DNA from: Blastopirellula marina
Lineage (GTDB): Bacteria; Planctomycetota; Planctomycetia; Pirellulales; Pirellulaceae
DNA: 64,000 nucleotides
Assembly: GCF_002967765.1 (NCBI RefSeq)
Contig: NZ_PUHY01000005.1
Coordinates: 124,001 to 188,000 of the forward strand
Reading direction: 5' to 3'
Below, piece after piece: positions 17,067-25,442 of the stretch. The stretch's first letter is position 1. Every line of letters starts with the position of its first letter. The position numbers and the translations under genes were made by a program. The notes under the pieces are model-generated. The model saw only the letters and a program-made list of their open reading frames with translations, did no database searches and had not been told where the DNA came from.

Positions 17067-18356
17067 GTGATATTGAAAACCCCAAGGATTCTCTCGTGGA
17101 CAGCGGCTTTTGCTTGTTGTCTTGCTCTTGGTGTGCCCGGTGCGTCGCAAGTCGCGGAAGCAAACGATGCCCATGCATTGGTTGAATTGCTTCTCAAAGA
17201 TGGTTGGCAAGTCGGACCCGACGGAATGGATGTGGTTCGGCGGGGTAAAGTAACCGCCCAGCAATTGCGCGACCCGGATGTCTTTTATGCGACCGGCTTA
17301 GCTTTCTTACGACATCATCAATACGACGAAGCGGCCGCAGCATTTGCCGCAGCGATTGAAGTTGACGACAAGCACTATCCAAGTTGGCGCGGCCTAATTT
17401 GGGTGCGAACGCTACAAGAGAAGTTTGATACGGCGCTTGTCCAAGTGATGCGGCTGGGTAAAGGGATGCCTACGTCTGAATTGAACGGAACGGACGAAAC
17501 CGAAGTGGTCGAGACAATCCGCATGCTCGGACGACTGTTTGGCTTTTATGAAGGGCCTCGCTCTGGCGATGTTTCATCCGCCTTGGTTCAGCGAGCACGC
17601 GATGCGATCACCCCGGCCCTGGTGGGCAAACGTCAGGTCGAGTTTGACAACAACTTTCAGGACGTAACCACCCTGTTCACTGCCTCGACATCCGAGCAAC
17701 AAGACGCCAAGGACGACGCGTTGCAGAAGGAGCAGATGCAGAAGATGCAAACGGAACAGGAGATCGCGATTCGACGCAAGCAGATCGAAATTGATAAACA
17801 ACAAGCTTCGGATCGGATCGATCAATTGCGCAGCGACTGGGCGCAAGAACAACAGAAGTTCGATCAGGCAGAAGCCCCGCTTAATGTGTCGATCGGGCAG
17901 CTTGAAGCTCAACAGCGCGTCATCCGACGCGAATTGTCGCTCCTGGTCGACGATATCTTTCGCCTTAATGAAGAGCTGAATAAAACAAAAGAACCGACGC
18001 GGCGGGATCGGCTACAACGCGAGATCTTCCGTTTGGAACGTTTGGTGAACAACTACGAGCGCGATCTGACTCTGGTCCAAGCCGAGGGGCGACGGTTGAC
18101 CTCCGGTCGTGATGTATTGCGTACGCGTCGCCTGCAAACGCAGCAACAGTTCGAGGCTGAGATCAAACAGAACAACGATCGAAAGCAAGATTTGGATCGT
18201 GCTGAGAAGCGAGTCGATTTGGAAGCACGCCGTAACAACCGACCCGCGGTCGGCAATACGGCTAAGGTGCGAGTGCTTTCAGCGAAGGCCAGCAGTCTTC
18301 GAACGTACGCTGACTTTCCTCTGGAAGTCGAACGGCTCACTTTGCTGGGCAAGTGA
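17067..18356 (+). CDS. Exported TPR and coiled-coil protein
   Basis: A 429-residue protein read from GTG 17067, supported by GGGGAG 6 bases upstream. A signal peptide (SWTAAFACCLALGVPGASQ) is followed by a TPR-like pair (FYATGLAFLRHHQYDEAAAAF; WRGLIWVRTLQEKFDTAL), then from about residue 210 to 400 a long Gln/Glu/Lys/Arg-rich coiled coil (QKEQMQKMQTEQEIAIRRKQ and onward). No catalytic motif was seen. It probably forms an extended periplasmic scaffold; function unknown. Confidence 0.75.
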   Translation: MILKTPRILSWTAAFACCLALGVPGASQVAEANDAHALVELLLKDGWQVGPDGMDVVRRGKVTAQQLRDPDVFYATGLAFLRHHQYDEAAAAFAAAIEVDDKHYPSWRGLIWVRTLQEKFDTALVQVMRLGKGMPTSELNGTDETEVVETIRMLGRLFGFYEGPRSGDVSSALVQRARDAITPALVGKRQVEFDNNFQDVTTLFTASTSEQQDAKDDALQKEQMQKMQTEQEIAIRRKQIEIDKQQASDRIDQLRSDWAQEQQKFDQAEAPLNVSIGQLEAQQRVIRRELSLLVDDIFRLNEELNKTKEPTRRDRLQREIFRLERLVNNYERDLTLVQAEGRRLTSGRDVLRTRRLQTQQQFEAEIKQNNDRKQDLDRAEKRVDLEARRNNRPAVGNTAKVRVLSAKASSLRTYADFPLEVERLTLLGK

Positions 18357-18364
18357 GCTTTCCA

Positions 18365-19222
18365 TCAGTTGAGGTTCGCTTCGTATTCCGCTAGGTAAGC
18401 CAGGATGTGTTCTTGCGAGATCACGCCGGTCTCTAAGGCGTCGCGACCACGAACCATCACCACCGTCGCTTGCTCTTCCTGCATCCACTGGGCAACGCTG
18501 CCGAGTGTCGCACAACTCGGGACATGATGCGTTGAGCAAATCATGTCGATCGCGCGTGTGGCTTTCGTCTGAGTTTGGGAGAAAAGGGTCTGAGCGATCT
18601 CGCGGCATTTGTAGCGGCGAAGATCACGATCGGAAAGAACCCCTAGAGCACAGTCTCCTTGGGTGACGATGCAGTATTTGGCTCGTTCGCACAATAACTC
18701 GACCCGCATGTCGTCAAGAGTGGCTTCCGAGTCGAACAATACGGGGGTCTTGTCATAAACCTCAGTAACGGGAAGTTCTTTGGCGGGATGGGCGCTCAAC
18801 GAGAACTCTCGAATGAAGTCACTGGTCGTGATCATTCCCAGGATTCTTTCTTCCTTGATCACTGGCAGCGAATGAAAGCCATGTTGCAGGAAACGGGATA
18901 ACGCGGTGAAACCTTTTTCTTGGGAATCGATCGTCACGACTCGCTTCTGCATGAATTCAGAGACCGACAAACGCAGCGATTCTCGCGGCATTTGAAACGT
19001 TTCGGAAGCTGCTTCTCGTTCGGAAGCGGCCCGCACGATATCTTGATCGGAGATGATGCCAATTAGTTTCTTGTCCAGATCAACGACCGGCCAGTGGTGG
19101 AAGCCGGTGGAGTAAAGGCGTTCCAACAGCTCGTCCAACTGTGTCTCAGGCCGGATGCAAATTGGATTAAAGGTAACCAACGACTCGAGGCCGTGGCTAA
19201 GAAACGTTTCACTGACGATCAT
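18365..19222 (-). CDS. Protein with four CBS domains
   Basis: Encodes about 285 residues from ATG 19222. CBS motifs include FHHWPVVDLDKKLIGIISDQDIV, HSLPVIKEERILGMITTSDF, ALGVLSDRDLRR and ALETGVISQEHIL, giving two Bateman pairs without an attached catalytic domain. Stand-alone CBS proteins sense adenylates and regulate other proteins. It is convergent with the coiled-coil gene (8-base gap). An in-frame ATG at 19312 would add 30 unsupported residues. Confidence 0.8.
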   Translation of the reverse strand: MIVSETFLSHGLESLVTFNPICIRPETQLDELLERLYSTGFHHWPVVDLDKKLIGIISDQDIVRAASEREAASETFQMPRESLRLSVSEFMQKRVVTIDSQEKGFTALSRFLQHGFHSLPVIKEERILGMITTSDFIREFSLSAHPAKELPVTEVYDKTPVLFDSEATLDDMRVELLCERAKYCIVTQGDCALGVLSDRDLRRYKCREIAQTLFSQTQTKATRAIDMICSTHHVPSCATLGSVAQWMQEEQATVVMVRGRDALETGVISQEHILAYLAEYEANLN

Positions 19223-19529
19223 GATATCGTTCTGTCCCAATAGGCTTTTCTGGCAAGGTAATGCCTGTGAAAGTCTACGGTTTAGCCCGCTTTCGTGCGG
19301 TTTGGACCACACCGGTATTGAGACTTTGTTGGAGTGTCTGTCTGGATTATGCCGGCTGTAGGGCGTGAGATGACGCCGAAGAGGTATTTGCTTGGCCGGC
19401 TGCTATCGGCGAGCATCGACGGATGTGGAGTCCGCCGCGCTCGGCCGATGTTGATCTGCCACGCGTGGGCATGATATTAACCGGGGCCGGTCCGCCAAGA
19501 TAACCGGCTGATGGAACCAGAAATGGGGG
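19223..19529. other. Intergenic region with no gene
   Basis: This 307-base stretch lies between the CBS gene start and the stop of the upstream esterase gene, both on the minus strand. It should hold the CBS promoter and the esterase terminator. No convincing hairpin-plus-U-run, repeat or ORF was found. Confidence 0.4.
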
Positions 19530-20420
19530 TTATTTCTTATCTGGGATCATTCCTTGGTTCTTGAGCCACATAACGCACAAACGAGGCCATGCGGATGAAC
19601 CAGGGACGTTCTTACCCAGGCCGATACCGTGACGTCCCTTCTCGAAGACATGCATTTCGGCAGGAACTCCCTTCTCCTTCAATGCCATGTAAAACACGAT
19701 GCTGTTTTGCGGCGGCACACCCGTATCTTCGGTCGTGTGGAACAAGAAGGTTGGTGGAGTGTCCTTGGTGACTTGCAGCTCGCTCGACATTTTCTCGATC
19801 AACTCTGCCGGAGCGTCATCCCCTAGCAGATTTCTTTGCGATCCCTTGTGCGTGTAAGGCTTGTCGAAAGCGATCACAGGATAGCACAAGATCATGAAGT
19901 CCGGCCGCGAACTGACGCGCTCGACGGGGTCTTTCGCATCGGGATTACCTGCGTCAAAGTGAGTTCCGACCGATGAGGCCAAGTGACCACCGGCCGAGAA
20001 TCCCATGATGCCAATGCGGTTGGGATCGAGATTGTATTCTTCTGCTCGAGCACGCACGGTTCGTACGGCACGCTGGGCATCTTGTAGTGGAGCGGGATGC
20101 TTGTAGCCACGGCCGGAATGACGATACTCGACGACGAAGGCCGCGACACCTTGCTTGTTCCAGAATTCTCCGATTTCAACCCCTTCATGTCCGGTGGCTA
20201 AATGACCGTAACCACCCCCTGGGCAAACCACGACAGCGCAGCCAGTGTTAATTTCAGAAGCTGGCAAATAGGCAGTAATTGTGGGGATGTCTTTCTCTTC
20301 CGTCCCTTTTGCGCCAGGGGCTCCCTCGGGCCAGAGAGGCTCTTTAGCAGGATCGGCCGCGAGCAACGACGAAGAGGTGAACATGACGGCTAAAAACCCC
20401 AGAAGCAGATACTTTCGCAT
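19530..20420 (-). CDS. Secreted alpha/beta hydrolase (BD-FAE/acetylxylan-esterase-like)
   Basis: A 296-residue protein with a signal peptide (MRKYLLLGFLAVMFTSSSLLA-AD). It is an alpha/beta hydrolase with oxyanion region CPGGGYGHLA, nucleophile elbow GFSAGG, acid Asp in TTEDTGVPP and His in GRHGIG. Close relatives annotated in planctomycetes are xylanase/acetylxylan esterase-like, so removal of acyl groups from polysaccharide is plausible. GGAG precedes ATG 20420. Confidence 0.83.
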   Translation of the reverse strand: MRKYLLLGFLAVMFTSSSLLAADPAKEPLWPEGAPGAKGTEEKDIPTITAYLPASEINTGCAVVVCPGGGYGHLATGHEGVEIGEFWNKQGVAAFVVEYRHSGRGYKHPAPLQDAQRAVRTVRARAEEYNLDPNRIGIMGFSAGGHLASSVGTHFDAGNPDAKDPVERVSSRPDFMILCYPVIAFDKPYTHKGSQRNLLGDDAPAELIEKMSSELQVTKDTPPTFLFHTTEDTGVPPQNSIVFYMALKEKGVPAEMHVFEKGRHGIGLGKNVPGSSAWPRLCVMWLKNQGMIPDKK

Positions 20421-20519
20421 GATGGTCTCCGGATGGCAGGTAACAAGGTAGGTGTCAAAGTTCGACGCAATCGGGGGTTGCGGGATGCAAATGGCCAATT
20501 CTCATGGTAACTTATTTAA

Positions 20520-20589
20520 CAGCCAGTTGAATTCCTCAGATCGGCCAGATCTCAATAACTCGCGTCCGAATCCGAAACTCAACCGACTG
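20520..20589. repeat. Short (70-bp) deletion derivative of the hairpin repeat
   Basis: The left end (CAGCCAGTTGAATTCCTCAG) and the right end (reverse complement CAGTCGGTTGAG) match the termini of the 159-bp repeats. The middle (GATCTCAATAACTCGC) matches only the right inner arm (GATCTCAATGACTCGC). The central part of the long element is therefore missing. It lies 82 bases upstream of the DUF3500 gene. Confidence 0.7.
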
Positions 20590-20671
20590 ATAATCTAGCG
20601 ATTTCACAAAGTCGCGACAAACCTGTCCCACCAATCCTACCTTCCTTGCTTCCCCTGCTAAAGGATTTGCC

Positions 20672-21709
20672 GTGCGAAAAAGTCTGCTTGCAGCTGTCAC
20701 GCTGATCGTTGCTCTGGCGAGCGTTACCTCCGCTTACACTTACTACCGTCTTGCCGGAACTGGAACGAAGATGACCGGCGCTGCCGCGTTGTTTGTCGAT
20801 TCGCTGGACGAAGATCAACGAAAAGTGGTGCTTTATCCGTACGACAGCAAAGAACGCCTCGGTTGGCACTTCATCCCCAAAGACCAACGCAAGGGGTTGA
20901 TGATGCGGGACATGACCGACGAGCAGCGAGCCAAAACGCACGCGTTGCTGCAAGTTGCATTAAGCCAAATCGGTTACGAGAAGACCGACAAGATTATGGA
21001 AAACGAATCATTGCTGAAGCACGTCCAAAAGTCGGGCCCGATTCGTGATCCGCTTCGCTACTACGTTTCGATCTTTGGCGAACCGAAGCAAGGCGAACGC
21101 TGGGCGTTGAGTTTTGAAGGGCATCACCTTTCGTTGAACTTCGTGGTCGAAGGGGATAATGTTATCTCGGCTACGCCACAGTTCTTCGCGACCAACCCAG
21201 CCGAGCTGAAAGAAGATTACAACTTCGATGGCTTCCCCGAGGGGATGGAGATCTTGAAGAAGGAAGAAGAGCTTGGATTCCACTTAATCAACATGATGGC
21301 CCCAGCCCAGCGTGAAGTGGCGATCATCTCAGAAAAGTGCCCAGCCGAAATTCGTAACGCGGGCGAACCTCACCCGCCGCAAACTGCTCCGGAAGGCATC
21401 GCTTGGGGAGACCTCAATAAAAACGAAATGGCAACGCTGACGACGTTGATCGACACCTATATCACGGCAATGCCGCAAGATGTTGCCGCCAAGCGTTATG
21501 CCGACCTGAAGGAAGCTGGCTGGGAATGCATCCACTTTGCCTGGGCCGGTGGACTGAAGAAAGGTGTTCCGCATTACTACCGCATCCAAGGCAGAACGTT
21601 TTTAATTGAGTTCGTCAACGCTCAGCCGGACGTCTCAGGCAACCCGGCCAATCACATTCACTGCGTGTGGCGCGATATGCGAGGCGACTTCGCTTTGTCG
21701 GCGAAGTAA
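20672..21709 (+). CDS. Exported DUF3500 protein
   Basis: A 345-residue protein read from GTG 20672 with AGGAT 5 bases upstream. The N-terminus is a signal peptide or anchor (LLAAVTLIVALASVTSA). DUF3500 features include LGWHFIPKDQRKGLMMRDMT, WALSFEGHHLSLNFVVEGD and the late HYYRIQGRTFLIEFVNAQ. The family is of unknown biochemical function. A LOG-family gene follows. Confidence 0.82.
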   Translation: MRKSLLAAVTLIVALASVTSAYTYYRLAGTGTKMTGAAALFVDSLDEDQRKVVLYPYDSKERLGWHFIPKDQRKGLMMRDMTDEQRAKTHALLQVALSQIGYEKTDKIMENESLLKHVQKSGPIRDPLRYYVSIFGEPKQGERWALSFEGHHLSLNFVVEGDNVISATPQFFATNPAELKEDYNFDGFPEGMEILKKEEELGFHLINMMAPAQREVAIISEKCPAEIRNAGEPHPPQTAPEGIAWGDLNKNEMATLTTLIDTYITAMPQDVAAKRYADLKEAGWECIHFAWAGGLKKGVPHYYRIQGRTFLIEFVNAQPDVSGNPANHIHCVWRDMRGDFALSAK

Positions 21710-21742
21710 GCATTGCTTGGGCGCCCTAACCGAACGGCACCC

Positions 21743-22327
21743 ATGATGGAAACTTTGTGCGTATTTTGCGGGTCGGCCTCTGGAAGCCGACCTGCCTACA
21801 CGGAAGTTGCTTCTCAGCTGGGCCGTCTGCTGGCCGAGCGTAAGATACGTCTAGTCTACGGTGGTGGCAAAGTCGGCATGATGGGAGCCGTGGCTGACGC
21901 CGCTCTAGCCGCTGGCGGCGAAGTGATCGGCGTGATACCTGGCGCCTTAGTTGACCGCGAACTTGCTCACCATGGTGTAAACGAACTGATCGTCGTCGAG
22001 TCGATGCATCAACGGAAAGCCAAGATGGCCGAGCTATCCGACGCTTTTTTGGCCTTGCCAGGCGGATTCGGCACGTTGGAAGAATTGTTTGAGGTGGTCA
22101 CCTGGGCTCAGCTTGGGTTCCACAACAAACCGTGTGGCTTGTTAAATGTAGAAGGCTTCTTCGATGCCTTGCTTGCAATGCTCGATCACGCCAATAACGA
22201 AGCGTTCCTTTACCAAGGTAACCGCGAGCTACTCCTCACAGCGAACGATCCGAGCGAGATTTTACAACTTCTAGGCGAAGCGCATCCAACGAAAAACCCC
22301 CGTTGGATTGATCGCTCGGAGACGTAG
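21743..22327 (+). CDS. LOG-family (TIGR00730) nucleotide-processing protein
   Basis: A 194-residue Rossmann-type protein with [26 protein letters not shown] and the signature [12 protein letters not shown]. Family members (lonely-guy cytokinin riboside 5'-monophosphate phosphoribohydrolases and YgdH-like proteins) split ribose phosphate from nucleotides. The usual Arg-Lys of the substrate pocket is visible as MHQRKAKM. Start chosen at ATG 21743; an upstream TTG at 21713 is less likely. It lies 33 bases after the DUF3500 stop. Confidence 0.88.
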   Translation: MMETLCVFCGSASGSRPAYTEVASQLGRLLAERKIRLVYGGGKVGMMGAVADAALAAGGEVIGVIPGALVDRELAHHGVNELIVVESMHQRKAKMAELSDAFLALPGGFGTLEELFEVVTWAQLGFHNKPCGLLNVEGFFDALLAMLDHANNEAFLYQGNRELLLTANDPSEILQLLGEAHPTKNPRWIDRSET

Positions 22328-22329
22328 AG

Positions 22330-22485
22330 ATTTCGCCAAAACTCTATGTGATCGCCGGTCCACACGGTGCCGGTAAGACAACATTTGCGTGGCACTTTTT
22401 GCCGGACTATGTCCAATGCAAAGAGTTGTTAGATGCCGATCTGAGCGCCACGTATATCTATATCGATGCGCTTCCGACTGTTTGA
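22330..22485 (+). pseudogene. N-terminal remnant of a zeta-toxin-like kinase
   Basis: Three bases after the LOG stop, an open stretch without a start codon encodes SPKLYVIAGPHGAGKTT followed by FAWHFLPDYVQCKELLDADL, then stops at TGA 22483-22485. This matches the start of zeta-toxin family NTPases: Walker A GPxGAGKTT followed by a substrate-binding NADL-like motif, here DADL. The remaining about 150 residues are missing, as is the initiation codon (an in-frame TGA lies at 22309-22311). It is a dead fragment. Confidence 0.72.
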
Positions 22486-22505
22486 TCAAACGCCTCGCAC
22501 GAAGT

Positions 22506-25355
22506 CTATCGCACTAGCGTGAGGCCCGTGGGTAAGCTCTCGCCAAAGATTTGCGATTGCTCTTCTTCGTCCAATTGGCCTCCCTCGCGAACGATTCGTA
22601 CCAAGTGCTCTGGGGCTTTCTCCCCTTCAAGCCACTGGGCGGCTTCGGTGCGAGTTGATTCGGTCAGATCGCGGTAGCGGTCTCCCGTTTTGCGGGCCAA
22701 TTGCATAACGGCCAATTGATCGGCTAGATCGGTCGTTTTCTGCTGCTGGAATGTGGCCAACCACTTGGTGACAATCTCTTTGGGGACAAGCGTATTGAGC
22801 GGGCCGTAAACGGGCACGCGGGTGCCGAGGCGACCGATCGTCCAGCCCATCGCGCCACGGGCTGGTTCTAACTTCTTCTTCCCCAGCAAATCGACCAGCA
22901 TGCGGCCGATCTCGGTCTTCTCTTGTGCGCCCAACAGTTCGAGGCTTCCCAGCAAACGCCAAGCTTCGATGGCTTGCTGCGGCGTGAACGTAGCGGTCGA
23001 GGTACCGCCACCTCCGCTGGTCATGCGCTTGTGCATCACGCGCGTTGCCAGCAGAAGAGGCTCCGCGATGGCCAGCTGCTGTCCGCGATTGAGGCCACCA
23101 GCGATTCGTCGCCACAAGATGAGCGATTGATTACGACAGTTATCATCGTTGTGCAGCACTTTGCCTTGCAGCAGTTTCCAGGTTTCGGAGACGCGCCAAT
23201 CATCCAACGCCAAACCATACCCTGGTCGCAAGCAATAGCCGGTGAGATTCAGCCATCGCGATTCGTGCGTGGGACTTTTGCTGCGACCTGATTCAAGATC
23301 CATCAGGTGTTCCCACATCCTTCGCAAAAGCGATGTCGGCCAGGCATCTCGCTTCATTTCTAAGGACGCTTCCAAATCCTTGATAAGCGGCTGCGGTTTG
23401 CGTGATGCGTTGTCACCGAAGGTTTCGTTCAGCAGTTCAGCGGCTTCGTTCCATAGCGATTCGTCCAGCATTCCTTCCGATTCGCGAGCCGACTCATGGG
23501 CGGCGACATCGGTTTGCGTGGCACTACGGATATCGAATTGGAGTCGCCAAGTACGGTCGGAATCGGTTTCTCCACACCAAAGTTCGATCGTGCCAATCTC
23601 GGTTAACTTGGCATGCAAGTGAACGGGAATTGTCTCTGCCTCACTACGACGTCGCGCACGGAGGACGGTTCGAATAGGGGGCAAAGCTTTGATCTGCTGT
23701 GGATCGATCGGAACCAGTTGGCCTGGCGTGTCGATCAGGCGCGTGCTGGAAACGAACAGCGGAAACTCAACCGGTTCGGAGACGCGCAGTTGAAAGCTGT
23801 GCTGCAGGTCGATCTCTTGGCCTGGCTCGGTGGTGGCCGGCAAAAGACACATCGCTTCCGCTTCACCGGAATCGTCAGCGCCGACCCCGATGTAGTACGT
23901 TCGAGCCAGGTTGGCAGTGATCTTTACCCCGGTGCCACGACGAACCTGACCGTAATAGGCAGCACCGCGAGCGACTGCCAAGTCGAGGTGGGCGTTTTCG
24001 AGCAGCGTCGGCTTCCAGGCGGGATCCTCTTTTTGAAACCAACTGCTCAACACGTCGAGCAAACGCTGCTTCAAGACGGGAGACTCGAAGAAACCACCGT
24101 TGAACAGCACCAAGTCGGGACGAACGGCCCCGCTGGGATGCCGACTTTCCTCTTCGATTACTTCGTGATGGGTTCGTAGAAAGTAGGCCAGCCATTTCGA
24201 GATTGCAGCATCGGGGGCGTACGGCAGGCCGAATTCTTGAAAACCAGACGAACGCATCTCGGGCGTTTCGTCCAGGCCGTTTTCTGGAAGGAAGCCTTCG
24301 ACGAGCACCTGATGCACTTCGTCTCGAGTGACTTCGCACTGGAGGGCTCCGCCGATTAGCTTGGAGCCGACCGCCGGCAAACTGATCGATTGCGACTCGG
24401 GAGCATCTGGGCCGAGAAAGATCTCCTTGATCTGACGACAGCGGCGAACCAGGACCGACCAGCGATCAGCTGGCAGCTTGTCTTTTGGCGAAAGCTTGCC
24501 TTCCAGGTAATGAGCGAGCGCAAGGTCGAGATTGTCACCACCCAGAATCAAATGCTCGCCCACCGCCACACGATGAAACTGAACCAGGTCTTCATCGCCA
24601 GCGCGGGCGCGAATTAAGGTAAAGTCGCTCGTGCCGCCGCCGATATCGCAGACCAGGATAGTTTGTCCTGGCGAAACTTTGTCTTGCCAGGTTTCCGCAT
24701 GTTTAGCTAACCAGTCATAGAACGCGGCCTGTGGTTCCTCAATTAGGACAACGCGTTTTAGCCCGGCTTGCTTGGCCGCTTCAACGGTCAGCTCGCGCGC
24801 AATTTCATCGAACGAGGCCGGCAGTGTCAGAACGATGTCTTGCTTCTCGAGCGGTTCTTGCTTGTAGCGAGCATTCCACGCTGCACGGACATGCTTCAAG
24901 TAGCGGCTGCTGACTTCGAACGGTGAAAGCTTCTCGACATCGGCGCTGCCGTGCCAAGGTAACAGTGCCGCCGTTCGATCGACGCCTGAATGAGAAAGCC
25001 AGCTTTTGGCCGAGTTGATCATGCGGCCAGGGACGCTGGTACCGTGATCGCGGGCAAACACGCCCACCGTATTTGATTCTTCCCCCTTGCTCCAGGGGAG
25101 TTTCAGCGAATTCGGCGGAAACTCGTTCTGGGCGGTTTGATAGTGGAACGAGGGTAACGTGGGGCGGGCTTCAACTTGGCCAGGAGCGACGACCTGAGGG
25201 ATGAGAAACGTCTCGATCACGGTCCCTTCCTGACGTGTGTCGAGGAAGGTGACCGCCGAGTTCGTGGTGCCAAGGTCGATCCCCACGATGTATCGGCTGG
25301 GGAGTTCTTCTTCGAGTCCTGGCTGTGCGACCGAGCTTGCTTGAACGATGGACAT
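22506..25355 (-). CDS. Large Hsp70-family ATPase with extended C-terminus (DUF3731 type)
   Basis: Encodes about 949 residues. The first about 600 are an Hsp70 actin-fold ATPase: phosphate loop GIDLGTTNSAV, LTLPASFDEIARELT, VLIEEPQAAFYDW, VCDIGGGTSDFTL and VLFNGGFF. A degenerate substrate-binding segment follows, then about 300 helical residues of a type annotated as DUF3731 in similar double-Hsp70 operons. It probably acts as a specialised ATP-driven chaperone. It is the last gene of a three-gene unit after a shorter Hsp70 (87-base gap) and a DUF2760 gene. No DnaJ or GrpE gene is nearby. ATG 25355 is favoured over 25397. Confidence 0.88.
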   Translation of the reverse strand: MSIVQASSVAQPGLEEELPSRYIVGIDLGTTNSAVTFLDTRQEGTVIETFLIPQVVAPGQVEARPTLPSFHYQTAQNEFPPNSLKLPWSKGEESNTVGVFARDHGTSVPGRMINSAKSWLSHSGVDRTAALLPWHGSADVEKLSPFEVSSRYLKHVRAAWNARYKQEPLEKQDIVLTLPASFDEIARELTVEAAKQAGLKRVVLIEEPQAAFYDWLAKHAETWQDKVSPGQTILVCDIGGGTSDFTLIRARAGDEDLVQFHRVAVGEHLILGGDNLDLALAHYLEGKLSPKDKLPADRWSVLVRRCRQIKEIFLGPDAPESQSISLPAVGSKLIGGALQCEVTRDEVHQVLVEGFLPENGLDETPEMRSSGFQEFGLPYAPDAAISKWLAYFLRTHHEVIEEESRHPSGAVRPDLVLFNGGFFESPVLKQRLLDVLSSWFQKEDPAWKPTLLENAHLDLAVARGAAYYGQVRRGTGVKITANLARTYYIGVGADDSGEAEAMCLLPATTEPGQEIDLQHSFQLRVSEPVEFPLFVSSTRLIDTPGQLVPIDPQQIKALPPIRTVLRARRRSEAETIPVHLHAKLTEIGTIELWCGETDSDRTWRLQFDIRSATQTDVAAHESARESEGMLDESLWNEAAELLNETFGDNASRKPQPLIKDLEASLEMKRDAWPTSLLRRMWEHLMDLESGRSKSPTHESRWLNLTGYCLRPGYGLALDDWRVSETWKLLQGKVLHNDDNCRNQSLILWRRIAGGLNRGQQLAIAEPLLLATRVMHKRMTSGGGGTSTATFTPQQAIEAWRLLGSLELLGAQEKTEIGRMLVDLLGKKKLEPARGAMGWTIGRLGTRVPVYGPLNTLVPKEIVTKWLATFQQQKTTDLADQLAVMQLARKTGDRYRDLTESTRTEAAQWLEGEKAPEHLVRIVREGGQLDEEEQSQIFGESLPTGLTLVR

Positions 25356-25442
25356 GTTGGGTCGGTTTCTAGAGCTTTTCACCCTAGCCTGCTCCACTCA
25401 GAGGCGAGGGGATTGGCAAAGGAAAGAAGCTTATTGTTGGAG

